NCBI GenBank assembly: GCA_963920635.1
Contig: OY987298.1
Coordinates: 26,266,647 to 26,330,646 of the forward strand
DNA from: Pseudeuparius sepicola
Taxonomy: Eukaryota > Arthropoda > Insecta > Coleoptera > Anthribidae
Direction: 5' to 3'
Length of the DNA: 64,000 nucleotides
The position numbers and the translations under genes were made by a program. Positions 44,831 to 55,936 of this stretch are shown piece after piece (within the stretch, counting starts at the first letter, position 1; each line of letters starts with the position of its first letter). The notes under the pieces were generated by a model. It was not told where the DNA came from. It saw nothing but the letters and a program-made list of their open reading frames with translations, and did no database searches.

Positions 44831-46769
44831 CAGTGTGACCCATTTGTTTTGGGGTCAGTCTGTAAAAAGTGTATCAATCGTGCGATTTGGCTGATTTTTT
44901 TTTAAATTGTAGAGCTCGATGAACTGCACATTTTGAACAAAAATTGCCTGGTTCGCATAAAATCCAAAGCCTACTATGACCGTTTTTATGAGCAAAATTT
45001 TAAGAAACCATATTAGCGTTTTTTTTTGAAAAAATCTGTGTGCGCCAATGGATTGAGCACCCCTCGAAATGGGTATGTACAAAATTTCATCAAAATATTT
45101 CAAGTAATAACGATTTTGTAGAAAAATTAAAAATGCATCCAAGGTACGTCTTTATTTTCAAAAATTCAAAGTTGGCCATGGAAAATAATTAAATTGTAAT
45201 AATACAACCTTATGCTTATAAACACAAAACATAAAAACAATTAAAATTATAAAATTTTTGTAACTTCTACCAAGCCTCCATTTTCTACAATGCATTTGTC
45301 GTTCCTCTTGCGTACATTCAAAATTACATTTCGTATTTGCTGTGGAGTAATTTCCTCACAACTACGGTTTATCCTAGCTTGCAGTTCTTGTAAATTATGG
45401 GGTCTTGACTTATAAACATTTTGCTTAAGTGTACCCCAAAGAAAAAAATCTAAAGGAGTTAAGTCCGGAGATCTCGGTGGCCACTCACAGAAAGGACTAT
45501 TTCGCCCTATCCAACAGTTTTCAAAATTATTATCTAGCCAGTTTCTGATTAAACGAGCATTATGAATAGGACTGCCATCTAACTGTAACTTTAAATTTAA
45601 ACGGTATCTTAATGGTAACTCATCTAAAGCATTTCTAAATTCAATTTCTAGAAAATTCAAGAAGCCAGCCGCATTCAAATTCCCTTCAAAGAAAAATGGG
45701 CCAATTATTCTGTCGCGTAGTATTCCACACCAAACGTTAATTTTTTGTGAATATTGTCTCCTTGCATTTATTATAAACTCTGGATTTTCAGCTGACCAGT
45801 GACGGCAGTTTTGACTTGATACTACACCATTTGTAGTAAACGTGGCTTCGTCGGTGAATAAAATTTCATTTAAAAAGTTGCCATTATGGAGATATTCACC
45901 TTGCAGCCAATAGCAAAATTCTAATCTTCTCTCCTCATCTCCTGGTTCCAGGGTGTGCAAAAATTTTGGCTTAAACGGTTTTATTTTGTTTTGTCTCAAA
46001 CATCTCCTTATACTCTCTCTGGGTATATGAAGGTCTAAACTAGCCGTTCGAACACTATTTCGAGGATTGTCACTAAAGTATTGCAGCATTTGATTGTTAT
46101 TTTCAACAAGTCCACGGCGTCCATTTTGCCTAGTTTTTAATAAATTTTTAGAAATCGATCCAGTTTCATCAAAAATATTGTTTATACGTTGTACAGTACT
46201 TCGACTCACTGATCTACCTGGGTGTCTATTGTTAAATTCGGCCGCAGCTTCTGCTGCCGAGCGCTCGTTGTCGCCCACGAGTCGAACAATTTCTATTTTG
46301 TCTCTTATGCTTAAATATTCCATAATTATGATAATTAATTGTATTGAGCACAAACAATTTCTGAACTCAATTTAGACAGTTTGACACTTAATAAAAGTAA
46401 ACAATTCAATTATTTTCCATGGCCAACTTTGAATTTTTGAAAATAAAGACGTACCTTGGCTGCATTTTTAATTTTTCTACAAAATCGTTATTACTTGAAA
46501 TATTTTGATGAAATTTTGTACATACCCATTTCGAGGGGTGCTCAATCCATTGGCGCACACAGATTTTTTCAAAAAAAAACGCTAATATGGTTTCTTAAAA
46601 TTTTGCTCATAAAAACGGTCATAGTAGGCTTTGGATTTTATGCGAACCAGGCAATTTTTGTTCAAAATGTGCAGTTCATCGAGCTCTACAATTTAAAAAA
46701 AAAAATCAGCCAAATCGCACGATTGATACACTTTTTACAGACTGACCCCAAAACAAATGGGTCACACTG
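44831..46769 (-). mobile_element. Complete mariner-like element, ~367-bp TIRs, TA duplication
   Basis: 1,939 bp. Left TIR 44831-45197, right TIR 46401-46769, near-identical by eye (only a few single-base or homopolymer-length differences), starting CAGTGTGACCCATTTG. TA flanks at 44829-44830 and 46770-46771. Holds one intact transposase gene between the TIRs. Its integrity suggests a young, possibly still active copy. Located in vas intron D-E. Confidence 0.95.
45247..46353 (-). CDS. Tc1/mariner-superfamily transposase, intact
   Basis: 368 codons without stop or frameshift; the second Met (residue 11, MEYLSIRDKIEIVRL) is the likelier start because the first ten residues are Ile-rich and unlike the family. 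Residues 11-130 form the bipartite helix-turn-helix DNA-binding part (for example PRESIRRCLRQNKIKPF at 111-127). The DDE/D core has LFTDEATF (D168), LQLDGSPIHNA (D259) and PPRSPDLTPLDFFLWG (D302), with 42 residues between the last two. That spacing is longer than DD34D mariners and near the DD41D 'rosa' group (inference). It ends KIL 50 bp from the left TIR. It catalyses cut-and-paste transposition into TA. DGSP replaces the usual DGAP. Confidence 0.93.
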   Translation of the reverse strand: MCSIQLIIIIMEYLSIRDKIEIVRLVGDNERSAAEAAAEFNNRHPGRSVSRSTVQRINNIFDETGSISKNLLKTRQNGRRGLVENNNQMLQYFSDNPRNSVRTASLDLHIPRESIRRCLRQNKIKPFKPKFLHTLEPGDEERRLEFCYWLQGEYLHNGNFLNEILFTDEATFTTNGVVSSQNCRHWSAENPEFIINARRQYSQKINVWCGILRDRIIGPFFFEGNLNAAGFLNFLEIEFRNALDELPLRYRLNLKLQLDGSPIHNARLIRNWLDNNFENCWIGRNSPFCEWPPRSPDLTPLDFFLWGTLKQNVYKSRPHNLQELQARINRSCEEITPQQIRNVILNVRKRNDKCIVENGGLVEVTKIL

Positions 46770-46779
46770 TATATGGTCA

Positions 46780-47212
46780 ATATTCAATTTTAAAAAGTAA
46801 ACTTGGATGCCCTGTATCTAAGATAAAGATCTGTATGCTCCCGAAGTTAAGCCAGGTTTTTCTGAAACACCCTGTATATTTGAAGAAAAATCCTGTGGTT
46901 TGTTTGAGTTTGGAATTTTTTTCTTTAAAACCACTACCGAAATAAGTAATCAAAAAAACATTTTCACCGAAATCGAAAATATTCACAAACAGAAAAGTTA
47001 GGGCACGTTTGAGAAATTCGATTAAACGAGAAATGCCAAACGAATCAATTTATCAGGATGTGATTTGTAGCATTCAACTTCTCTTCAAAATCGAGCAATG
47101 GAAACCTTACCTAGTTTTTGCCTATATTTTTGGGAAATAGGAGAAACTTCCACAACAATCAAATCTGGGACATCCTGTAAACTAAGGTAAACTAATTTTT
47201 CTTTTATTCCAG
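46780..47212. other. Intron DNA before vas exon E
   Basis: Two mariner-type ends (GCCCTGTATC near 46809; ACACCCTGTATA near 46867) of unknown elements. No gene. Confidence 0.35.
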
Positions 47213-47389
47213 TCTGGCTGCCAGATACTAGTGGCGACACCTGGTCGCCTGAACGATTTCGTGACGAGAGGTCACGTCTCGTTTGCGTCTGTCCAGTTTT
47301 TCGTGCTGGACGAGGCCGACAGAATGCTCGACATGGGTTTTCTGCCCACCGTCGAAACCATGCTGGGAAATCCTACCATGGTCGCCACT
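47213..47389 (+). CDS. vas: vasa exon E (motif Ib and DEAD box)
   Basis: 177-bp exon of 59 codons, phase 0 at both ends (ATTCCAG acceptor, ACT|GTAAGT donor). It encodes [17 protein letters not shown] (motif Ib TPGR) and [15 protein letters not shown], the Walker B/DEAD box that catalyses ATP hydrolysis. The preceding intron (37592-47212) contains a LINE and a complete mariner-like element; the exon itself is undamaged. Confidence 0.97.
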
Positions 47390-47432
47390 GTAAGTCTTTA
47401 TCTACTTTTCGAATGTAAATATTCCGCATATA

Positions 47433-49173
47433 CAGTGTGACCAATAAAGTACGCACCACAAGGGATTTTTTTAAATTTTTGGATAAAATGAAAATTTTAC
47501 TTTGCCATCGATTTGTGCTTGTCGGAGGATGAAAAATGACGTCACAAGAATCGACCACGTGACTTGCGGTATCTGTCAAAATTGACATTTTTTCAAAAAT
47601 CATCCAAAATCGGCTTTATTTGACGCATTTTCGAAAAAAGTTATTAGAAAAAGTTGTTTCTTTTGCAATTGTTAGCCTACATACCAATTTTCAGAGACCC
47701 ACGAGAACTTTTGTTTTTTGCGACTTTCTAAAAAAAAAATCCAAAAATTTTAACTAAAATTTATTTATTGAAAATTGTATTTTTTTGACAGATCGACACC
47801 TCTAATATATTTTTAACATCAATTCTAATGCTAGCCAGTTGTTTTCATAGAAAATCTCTATTTGGTTTAAAAAATTTTGTTTTGGTGCAAAGTTGATTTA
47901 ATTTCAAAGTTTTGATGAATTCAAGCCTAGTCCACTTTTCACATCGTTAAATACATTCATCTAAAAGAAGTTATGTAACCCCCAGTTTGTGAAAAACTCT
48001 GTGGAAGATGTTTCAAGGAGAACCATTATTTCTATCGAGCGTGAAGGACGCCATACTGAAACGTAGTGTTTTGATAACCAAATGTGTTCATTTATTTGTG
48101 CTCTCTTTATATAACTTATTTTAGATGAATAATGTATTTAACGATGTGAAAAGTAGATTAGGCTTGAATTCATCAAACTCGACATATTTTTTTAAACCAA
48201 ATAGAGATTTTCTAAGAAAACAACTGGCTAGCACTAGACATTAATGTTAAAAATATATTAGAGGTGTCGGTCGATCTGTCAAAAAAGTTCAATTTTCAAT
48301 AAATAAATTGTAGTTAAAATTACAAGAAAAGGTGATAATGGGCAAACACTCAAAGTTAACAAAAAGAAAAAACTAGTAACCGCATACACGTGTTTCATGC
48401 TATTTGGCAATCATCAGTACGGTGTAACATTAACCAAATCAAAAGATAGGCATGATTTGGGAAGCAACAAATGAAGTCCCGGCAGGAGCCAACAGCACAT
48501 TTGCAGCTTCAGTCAGCACATCCCCTATTTTGGGGCTTGTACTAACATCACCACGGAGGCTGCTAAAGCGACCTGCATGGAAATCTTCATAACCCAAGAT
48601 ACAATGACAATAAGGATGTAAGATTAGCGAGTGTAAATGTAATAATTACAAGAAAAGGTGATAATGCTATCATGCCTATCTTTTGATTTGGTTAATGTTA
48701 CACCGTACTGATCATTGCCAAATAGCATGAAACACGTGTATGCGGTTACTAGTTTTTTCTTTTTGTTAACTTTGAGTGTTTGCCCATTATCACCTTTTCT
48801 TGTAATTATTACATTTACACTCGCTAATCTTACATCCTTATTGTAGTTAAAATGTTTGGAAATAATTTTTCTTTTTAGAAAAAGTCGCAGAAAACAAGTC
48901 ATTGTGGGTCTCTGAAAATTGGTATGTATGCTAACAATTGCAAAAGAAACAACTTTTTCTAATAACTTTTTTCGAAAATGCGGCAAATAAAGCCGATTTT
49001 GGATGATTTTTGAAAAAAATGTCAATTTTGACAGATACCGCAAGTCACGTGGTCGATTCTTGTGACGTCATTTTTCATTCTCCGACAAGCACAAATCGAT
49101 GGCAAAGTCAAATTTTCATTTTATCAAAAAATAAAAAAAAATCCTTATGGTGCGTACTTTATTGGTCACACCG
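47433..49173. mobile_element. Foldback element filling vas intron E-F
   Basis: TA-flanked; ends CAGTGTGACCAATAAAGTAC and the inverse (one mismatch at the tip). Long inverted arms (about 47433-47780 with 48850-49173) and a second inner inverted pair around 47790-48290. Interrupted by the element at 48319-48842. Makes up 1,741 of the 1,968 bp of the intron. Confidence 0.85.
48319..48842 (-). mobile_element. Nested copy of the ~330-bp-unit element (reverse)
   Basis: Reverse copy of the family at 20801-21736 with one main unit. The outer end (CATCCTTATT) is now on the right; the other end ATTACAAGAAAAGG is on the left. GTAGTTAAA flanks at 48310-48318 and 48843-48851. Confidence 0.75.
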
Positions 49174-49357
49174 TATTTATCTTTATAAACTACATTATTG
49201 TTTTTGTTGTGCTAACTTTGAACTTCAGGAACTAAGCAAAAGTCCTGTAAGTAATGTAAATTACAACTAATTTAGACTTCTCACAGAAAAACTCTTAGGC
49301 GGCACGTTAAATCCGATTCATTTAGTATTTCAAAATAATATTTTTCTACTTTCATAG

Positions 49358-49550
49358 GGCGAGAGACAAACACTGATGTTTTCTGCCACATTCCCCGAGG
49401 AAATTCAACATTTAGCTGGAAAATTCCTCGACAATTATGTGTTTGTGGCCGTTGGAATAATAGGAAGTGCTTCGACTGATGTGGAACAAATATTCCACCA
49501 GATAACCCGTTTTGAGAAAAGGAACAAATTAATTGAGATGCTCAAAGAAA
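49358..49550 (+). CDS. vas: vasa exon F (SAT motif, inter-domain linker)
   Basis: 193-bp exon, phase 0 in and phase 1 out (TTCATAG acceptor, GAAA|GTAAGT donor). It encodes GERQTLMFSATFPEEIQ (motif III, SAT, coupling ATP hydrolysis to unwinding) and YVFVAVGIIGSASTDVEQ, a stretch very characteristic of Vasa at the start of RecA-like domain 2. It ends in the linker NKLIEMLKE. The intron before it is only 1,968 bp and is mostly one foldback element. Confidence 0.97.
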
Positions 49551-50840
49551 GTAAGTAGATAATTCGAGTAATTTTTTCCAGAATATCCAAATATGAGTCT
49601 CTATATTAGGATATTTTACAACAGTTAACAGTCACAGTATTCTAACAATATGTGTTTGCTTCGTGCTTCTAAAAAAATTTGGTTTCATAAAATAATTACA
49701 TAATTTTAAAAATTTATAAATAAATTTATGACTAGGCGAAAACTTTAAGACTCTGACTACGTTTATCTCGAGACAACTTGATCGGATTGGAATGGATCCG
49801 ACTGAGTTATGTCGTTTACTGAAATATTCGGAAAGACTGCTAGGTAATCGGGCGCCACTGGGATTTACACCTTGCACGTCCCGCGAGCCCCTCGCCTGCC
49901 GCGCTTGATGCCGGTAGCTGGCGCCCTCCGCACAATCGGCGTTTTGTTCCACTAGGCTGCTATGACCTTGTCGGCCAGACGGGATAAATTTATATGAATT
50001 TAATTTGTACTTGCGGCGCTGCCGCTCAGCGGTCGGCCGAGGTGGAGTGTATGGGGGTGCCCTATTAATAATAGAATATTTCGAGCCGGGAGTTTAACCA
50101 ATAACGTTGTACCTTTTCAATGTTGTACATAGGTACTAGAGAGGCTTCAAAAATGCAAAATTTAAAATTTTAAGGTTGCATATTTTTCGAAATGTTGGAG
50201 CAAACACATGATGTTTACATGTATACATTGCTGGGGTTGGGAAGAAGCCTATAGATTCCAAAAATTCGGTAATATTACATATATAAAGTGATAGATTAAA
50301 AAAATAATCAGTTTTCTCTATACCTATGATACATATTTCTGAAACGCGACGTGCCATTGTTTTGCTGAAAAGTGAAAATAAAACAGCTAAATTATTCAAT
50401 GTACCTAGGTATACGATGAACGGTTGGAGCAAACCTCAGAGAAATAACCAAGGATTATTTCTCTGAGGAGCAAACACTATTCCAATTATACGGAGTATGC
50501 TATATTAAAAAAACACTATTTAGTTTTGTCTATTATTTCTGAAACGCGTCGCACAATACCTATTGTTTTTCTGAAAAGTTAACGAATAGTTTGTTAAAGT
50601 AGGTAAATAAGCACCACCTCAGGTGTAGGGTGTAGATGCGAATATAATAATCTTTCATGAAAGTGTTATTAGAGAAGCTAGTTACAAGCTTTTATTTAAC
50701 TCGCCCTTTCTGTTAGTGGGCAGTGGGCATGTGTTATTATACAATCTTGCCACTGGATTTTAAACCACTTCCAACCAACCGATTGAGTTCAATCAAATTG
50801 TTCACTTTTGGTGCTGGTGACAATAAAATTTAGTATACCT
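49551..50840. other. Intron DNA with GC-rich islands
   Basis: 49850-50060 is GC-rich. A segment near 49812-49835 (ACTGAAATATTCGGAAAGAC) recurs inverted near 57137-57165. No gene recognised. Confidence 0.35.
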
Positions 50841-50849
50841 ACTCAATAT

Positions 50850-51300
50850 TGTAATTTATTCAAAATGGCCGCCGCTCCAAGAAAGCAGATACCTTTTTCT
50901 TTACAACCCCATTGACATGGATATCAAATGAAAGGGTTTGACGAGTAGAAAACGATAAAGTCGATGACGTCATACTAAATCCAAGGTGGCGGCCATCCCA
51001 AGATGTCAAATTACTTATTTTTCACCACCTCCTTGAGATGGGTATCAAATGAAAGAGTTTAGCGAGTAGAAAATGATAAAGTGAGTGACGTCATACTAAA
51101 TCCAATATGGCGGCTGCCCCAAAATGGCAGATTACCTATTTCTTCAAACCTCCTTGTTATGGGTATCAAATGAAAGTGTTGTAAAAAGCGATAAGGTGAG
51201 TGACGTCATATTAAATTTAATATGGCGAATTCCCCAAGATGACCGATGCCCAAAGATGGCGGACTAAATTTCTTTACCACTCTCGTGGCATCTGAATTAA
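50850..51300 (+). repeat. Minisatellite family X, second array
   Basis: About four units of roughly 115 bp with CAATATGGCGGC, GGGTATCAAATGAAAG and GTGACGTCATACTAAAT. Related to 4085-4690, leader sequence at 50680-50840 included. Confidence 0.8.
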
Positions 51301-51529
51301 ATACTGTAACGAAAAATGCTTCTAAAGTTGTTATATCAGCTTTCAATGAATATATCTGCACGGTTTTCTAACCTACTCGAAGATTTAGCAGATAAATTTT
51401 AAGTTTGGGTATTCTACTTACAGTTTTATAATTTTTATAATTAATTTAGAGGCATTTTCCGTCACATCTTTGTTGGCCTGAGGCCCCCAGGGCCCCATTT
51501 TCCTTTAGTTTTCATGGTTTTCCCTGTAA

Positions 51530-51665
51530 AGCTTCCATAATATTCTAGAAAGTTTGCTACAACTTATGATTTGTGAACTATCATTGGCCACGAATATTCT
51601 AGAGTATTCTCCAGTCTTCCTTTTTAGTATATAAGCCCTGGGAATTGGGCCTGAGCACGACACAC
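51530..51665 (+). promoter_or_regulatory. Heat-shock-type promoter-like cluster
   Basis: ATTCTAGAAAG (TTC-n2-GAA, 51543-51550), CATTGGCC (CCAAT-like on the reverse strand, 51582-51589), GAATATTCTAGAGTATTC (four 5-bp HSE units, 51592-51609) and TATATAAG (51628-51635), with a plausible start site near 51660. Spacing fits a pol II heat-shock promoter. No recognised gene follows, so it may be a relic or chance. Confidence 0.4.
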
Positions 51666-52195
51666 AGAAAACGGTATGTCCGCGCGCAGGTGCTGTGACG
51701 TCAACGGTGATGCTTATTCGACAAAATCATGGCTTACTTTTATTTTTAAACGGAAATTTGACTCGTTTTATAGTGAGCCAGGCAACCACATATACACCAA
51801 AGTGTCTCAAGGTGCCTACATTCTATTTTTGGATTTACTTGACGCGAAATTGATAACTGACGTATGTCAGTGAGACTAATTTCAGGACTATTTTTTTATA
51901 AGTTGGCGCTTTTGTCGAAGTGACGTAGATGCGCAGAAGAGTTTAATTTTCGTTCTCCTACCTGGCATACGTTATCTGTGTATCGTGGGCCTGAGGAAGT
52001 GAAAAGGTTAGAAACCGATTTTGTGCGAATTTTGGAGCTGAAAGAACATTCTTGGACAGTGACAGTAATCTGACAAGTTTATTTAAGATTTTTGAAGGCT
52101 AAACAATAAAAGTGGTAACCAAGGCAACGAGTTTGGTCTGTGATTGTTGAAATTCAGTACAATACTGAAAAGCGCAAAATAAAATAAAAAAAACC

Positions 52196-52431
52196 TTTTT
52201 CTACAAGCGTGCGGAAAAGTGACACTTTCTAAACTAAAATGGGTGCGGAAAAGTAAATGCGTGCGAAAAAGTGTCTTACTTTTCCGCACGCTTGTAGAAA
52301 AAATAGTGTTCCTAACTCTTGCGGAAAGTGTCTTTTCCACACTCGATTTCTTGGCTAAACTCCGCTACGCGTCGTTCAGTCAACTGCAATCGCGTGCGGA
52401 AAAGTGGCACTTTCCGCACTTGTTAGGAAAT
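52196..52431. repeat. Cluster of GTGCGGAAAAGT motifs with two inverted repeats
   Basis: First stem 52196-52220 with 52278-52302 (TCTACAAGCGTGCGGAAAAG); second stem 52309-52341 with 52395-52430 (TTCCTAACTCTTGCGGAAAG). Each arm carries the same motif. Possibly two related small MITEs side by side. Confidence 0.6.
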
Positions 52432-53329
52432 ATACTATATTAAAAACAAAAGCTTTTATTTAAGCTATGTACTAAAACGAATATAAGTAAAGTTTTCGTT
52501 AAGGTAATTCAAAATTCAATGCCAAATTGCGAAAAGCTTTTTGAAACCAAAAATCTTGTAGGGCGAATTGTACAGGGTGATCCAAATAAGAGTTCCCCCT
52601 CTTACTTTTTATTTTTTAACAAAAAAAAACTATTTTATACAAAAATTTTAGCACATTTTCTGCTCATCTCAGGGCAAACTTCAAAGAAACAATTGAGCAT
52701 CGCCTTTTCAAAGTATAGACTGAACCTATTGTTTTTTGAATGGGAAATACTATAAATTATTGAATTTTTGGAATCTACGATTCATCCCCATCCCAACGAT
52801 ATAATAATATATATGTCATATGTTTATTTCAGCCATTTTTCAGACAGGGTGTTTAACCTTCATCTTTTTCATGTTTTCACATCTTGTATCTCGGAAACGA
52901 AACGTTTGTGGATAAATTATGAGTATAAGAAAAAATGTTGGTTATAAAACATGATAATTAAACGTGAAAACGCCCTGTATTGTAAAAACGGCTGAAGCAA
53001 ACGTATGACATGGTATACAGTATGTCCTCAGAAAAGGTGTTGAATATGAAAACCTTTTTTATTTTTTTTATTTTATCGAAAAAAGTTACCTACTCTTGAT
53101 AAAAAATTTTGCTGGTTCTTAAAGTAAGATTGGCATAGAAAAATTTAACATTTCTTGTACGGGATGTTAAAAATTTTTTAAAAAAGTGAAATGGTACAAG
53201 AGTAAAGTGCACTTATTTGTGAAGATGTGGAAATAAGTTACAAGGAAAAGTTGTTCAATAGTAAAAGGCAGTCGCTAATACCAATTTTCGAAAAAATGGG
53301 ACTATTTTTATTTATTTAATTTTTTATTT

Positions 53330-53960
53330 TAGTTATTGGTCTATTGTCTTAAGAATTATACTTGCCACACAATGTCCTGGGCATCCATCTTGTTGAAAAT
53401 AAAATGAACCACGGTATTCTAACGGTATAGGTTTTCTAACCGCCAAGGACATTTCTTAAATACATAATATCTATAAGTAACTATCCGCATTACAAAAAGT
53501 GTTAAAGGAGTATGGAATTACAGTTTGTTCAGCGAATGTTCGGCCCTACGTCACAACTCTCGTCCTTGTCTTACTCATGACTATACGACGGATATCGCTC
53601 GTATATTCACGAACCAGACAAGGACGGGAGTTGTGAGTTGTAGGGCCGAACATTCGCTGAACAAACTGTATTATTCCGTAATAAGGAATAGCACACCACA
53701 CATTTACTTTAGTAAAGTACTGACGCCCCCGTGGGATCCGAAAATGCGGATTATAATCACTCCAATGTCGTAATGTCGCGAATGTTGCGAAACCACAACA
53801 CCACTGGTTGAAAAAATTTCATCAGAAAACATTATGTTTTTATGAAATTCCATTTCCATGCGGCCATCCCACAAACAAAAATCCACACATTTTGCTTCAT
53901 CACCGACTTCCAAAAAATGATAAAAAACTCGCTTGTATGGATTTTTCATATTGTGTTTTA
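53330..53960 (-). pseudogene. Mariner-like transposase relic
   Basis: The - strand reads FLEVGDEAKCVDFCLW, KNIMFSDEIFSTSGVVVSQH (first catalytic Asp block) and, beyond the nested MITE, FQQDGCPGHCVASIILK (second Asp block). It resembles the intact protein at 45247-46353 (TLEPGDEERRLEFCYW; ILFTDEATFTTNGVVSSQN). The third block and N-terminus are lost or diverged. Confidence 0.75.
53521..53668. mobile_element. 148-bp palindromic MITE, TA duplication
   Basis: Arms of about 50 bp, CAGTTTGTTCAGCGAATGTT inward, TA on both sides, inserted in the transposase relic. Confidence 0.85.
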
Positions 53961-54265
53961 ATATCTTCTGAATTTGCGACTTTTTAACACTTTGTTATGT
54001 TAAATAAATAAATAAATGTTAAACAAATAAAAATGTTAAATAAATAAGAAATTATAACGGCGAATTGTCAAATCAACTTGCCACTATCAACGCCTACTAG
54101 TACAAGATTGAATTGTTAATTTCGAATAAATTAATACAAATAAATAAAAGTAGGCCGATTTTTTCGTAAATTTTTTCGTAAATGTTCAATTGTTTTTTTT
54201 TTAGAGTTTTTAAAGAAGTTAGAGGGGGAAATCTTATTTGGATCACTCTGCACAGAAAATACATA

Positions 54266-55510
54266 CAGTGTTCAGATTTGATCCGGAACACCCCTATAAA
54301 ATTGTCATGGGCTACACGGTTTTGATGATTATTTTTTTGTATGTATAGGTAGGAAGTGTTCTTGTGCACTCATGGGGCATAATATCGTCAAGGTGATAGC
54401 GCTATTCCACCTCCTGTCATGATTTTTTTCGATGCGATTTTTTGTAAAATGCTATTAGGATATTTTTATCGGAACTGTGACAACGTAGCTTTATTTAGCA
54501 CCTCCTGAGACCCTAATGTCCCATGTTTTATTAATTTACATCTCTGACTAAACATTTTTACAGGGCCTTATAATTGGGAAAATTTAATTTTTCTATTTTC
54601 AATTCAAAATCGAGAGTGCTTTGGAAATATCTGAAAATCGGGCAAACTTATTCAAAACAGTCCAAAAAATGTCCCATTAATAAAGAATACAGCAAATAAC
54701 ACGGTTTTATCGTTTCAAAATAATGTTTAAATATATGCCATATTTAAGCATTATTTTAAAACGGTAGGATGGTGTTCGTTTTCCGTTTTCTCTATTAGTG
54801 GAAAATTTTCGGGATGTTTCGATTAATTACCCGATTTTCAGATCTTTACAAAGTATTCCTAATTTTTAAATGAAAATTAAAAAAAAACAATTTTCTCAAC
54901 TCTCCCCCTAGAAATGTTAGTCGGCGATGTAAATTAATAAAACATTGGGGCTTCATGGGGTGCCGAATAAAGCTACGCAGCCAGATTTCCGATAAAAAAA
55001 ATAATATCATTTTCCAAAATATGGCGTCGAATAAATCAGACTTAAATATGGCATATTATTTAAGCATTATTTTAAATTGATAAAACGGTGTTCTTTGCCG
55101 TATTCTTTATTAATGGAACATTTTTTGGACTCTTATGAATAAGTTTTCCCGATTTTCAGATATATTTCCAAAGCACTCATGATTTTTAATCGGAAATAAA
55201 AAAATAATTTTCCCATCTTTAAGGACCTGTAGAAATTTTAGTCGGCGAAGTAAATTAATAAAACTTGGAACATTAGGGTTTCGGGAGGTGCTGATTAAAT
55301 CTACTATAATAGATTTCCTATAAAAAAATCCCTAATAGTACTTTTCAAAAAATCGCATCGAAAAAATCATAACAGGCCGTGGAATAGCGCTGTCACCTTG
55401 ACGATATGTCCCACGAGTGCACAAGGACACATACAAAAAAATAATCATCAAAATCGTGCAGCGCCTCGCAATCTTTACAGGGGTGTTCCGGATCAAATCT
55501 AAACACCCTG
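54266..55510. mobile_element. 1.25-kb foldback element inside MITE A
   Basis: Ends CAGTGTTCAGATTTGATCCG and CGGATCAAATCTAAACACCCTG; long imperfect inverted arms (CACGAGTGCACAAG..., TCGCATCGAAAAAA...) meet near 54880. TA on both sides. No transposase. Confidence 0.8.
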
Positions 55511-55936
55511 TACATAGATACTTCGGCAAATACTTGCTTTCAATCAATCACTATCCAATAGATCTAATTATCGGTACTTTTTTAGGAACATTTCGCCCGA
55601 CAAGCTTTTTGATTTCAAAAAGATTGTCGCAATTTGGCATCGAATTATGGAATTACCTCAACGTATTTTATTCCTTTTAGTACCTACACAGCTTAAATAA
55701 AAGCTTGTTTTTTTTTATCTCTGTTGTAGATTACATTTTTAATTTGTTTACCATTTTTACCATTTTTACAAGAACCCCTTTTTTATACAGTAAAAGTTTT
55801 GGATGAGGAAATATAAAAGAACATTTTGAAATATTTATATATTAGATTCTGTAAGTATCCTTACTTTTCTGCAGGGCTTATTATTTTAACCGGTGTTAGA
55901 TTTGATTGGTTGATTACCATGCTGGAACCCACCCCA

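Larger units (their letters stand above)
52573..54250 (-). mobile_element. Degraded mariner-like element inside MITE A
   Basis: Ends CAGGGTGATCCAAATAAGAG and, inverted, CTTATTTGGATCACTCTG. Carries a dead transposase and a nested 148-bp MITE. Confidence 0.8.
52441..55716. mobile_element. MITE family A, copy 3, opened by two insertions
   Basis: MITE A sequence is found at 52441-52572, 54251-54265 and 55511-55716. Joining these gives the order seen in copies 1 and 2. The intervening DNA is two TA-flanked elements (52573-54250; 54266-55510). Confidence 0.85.
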
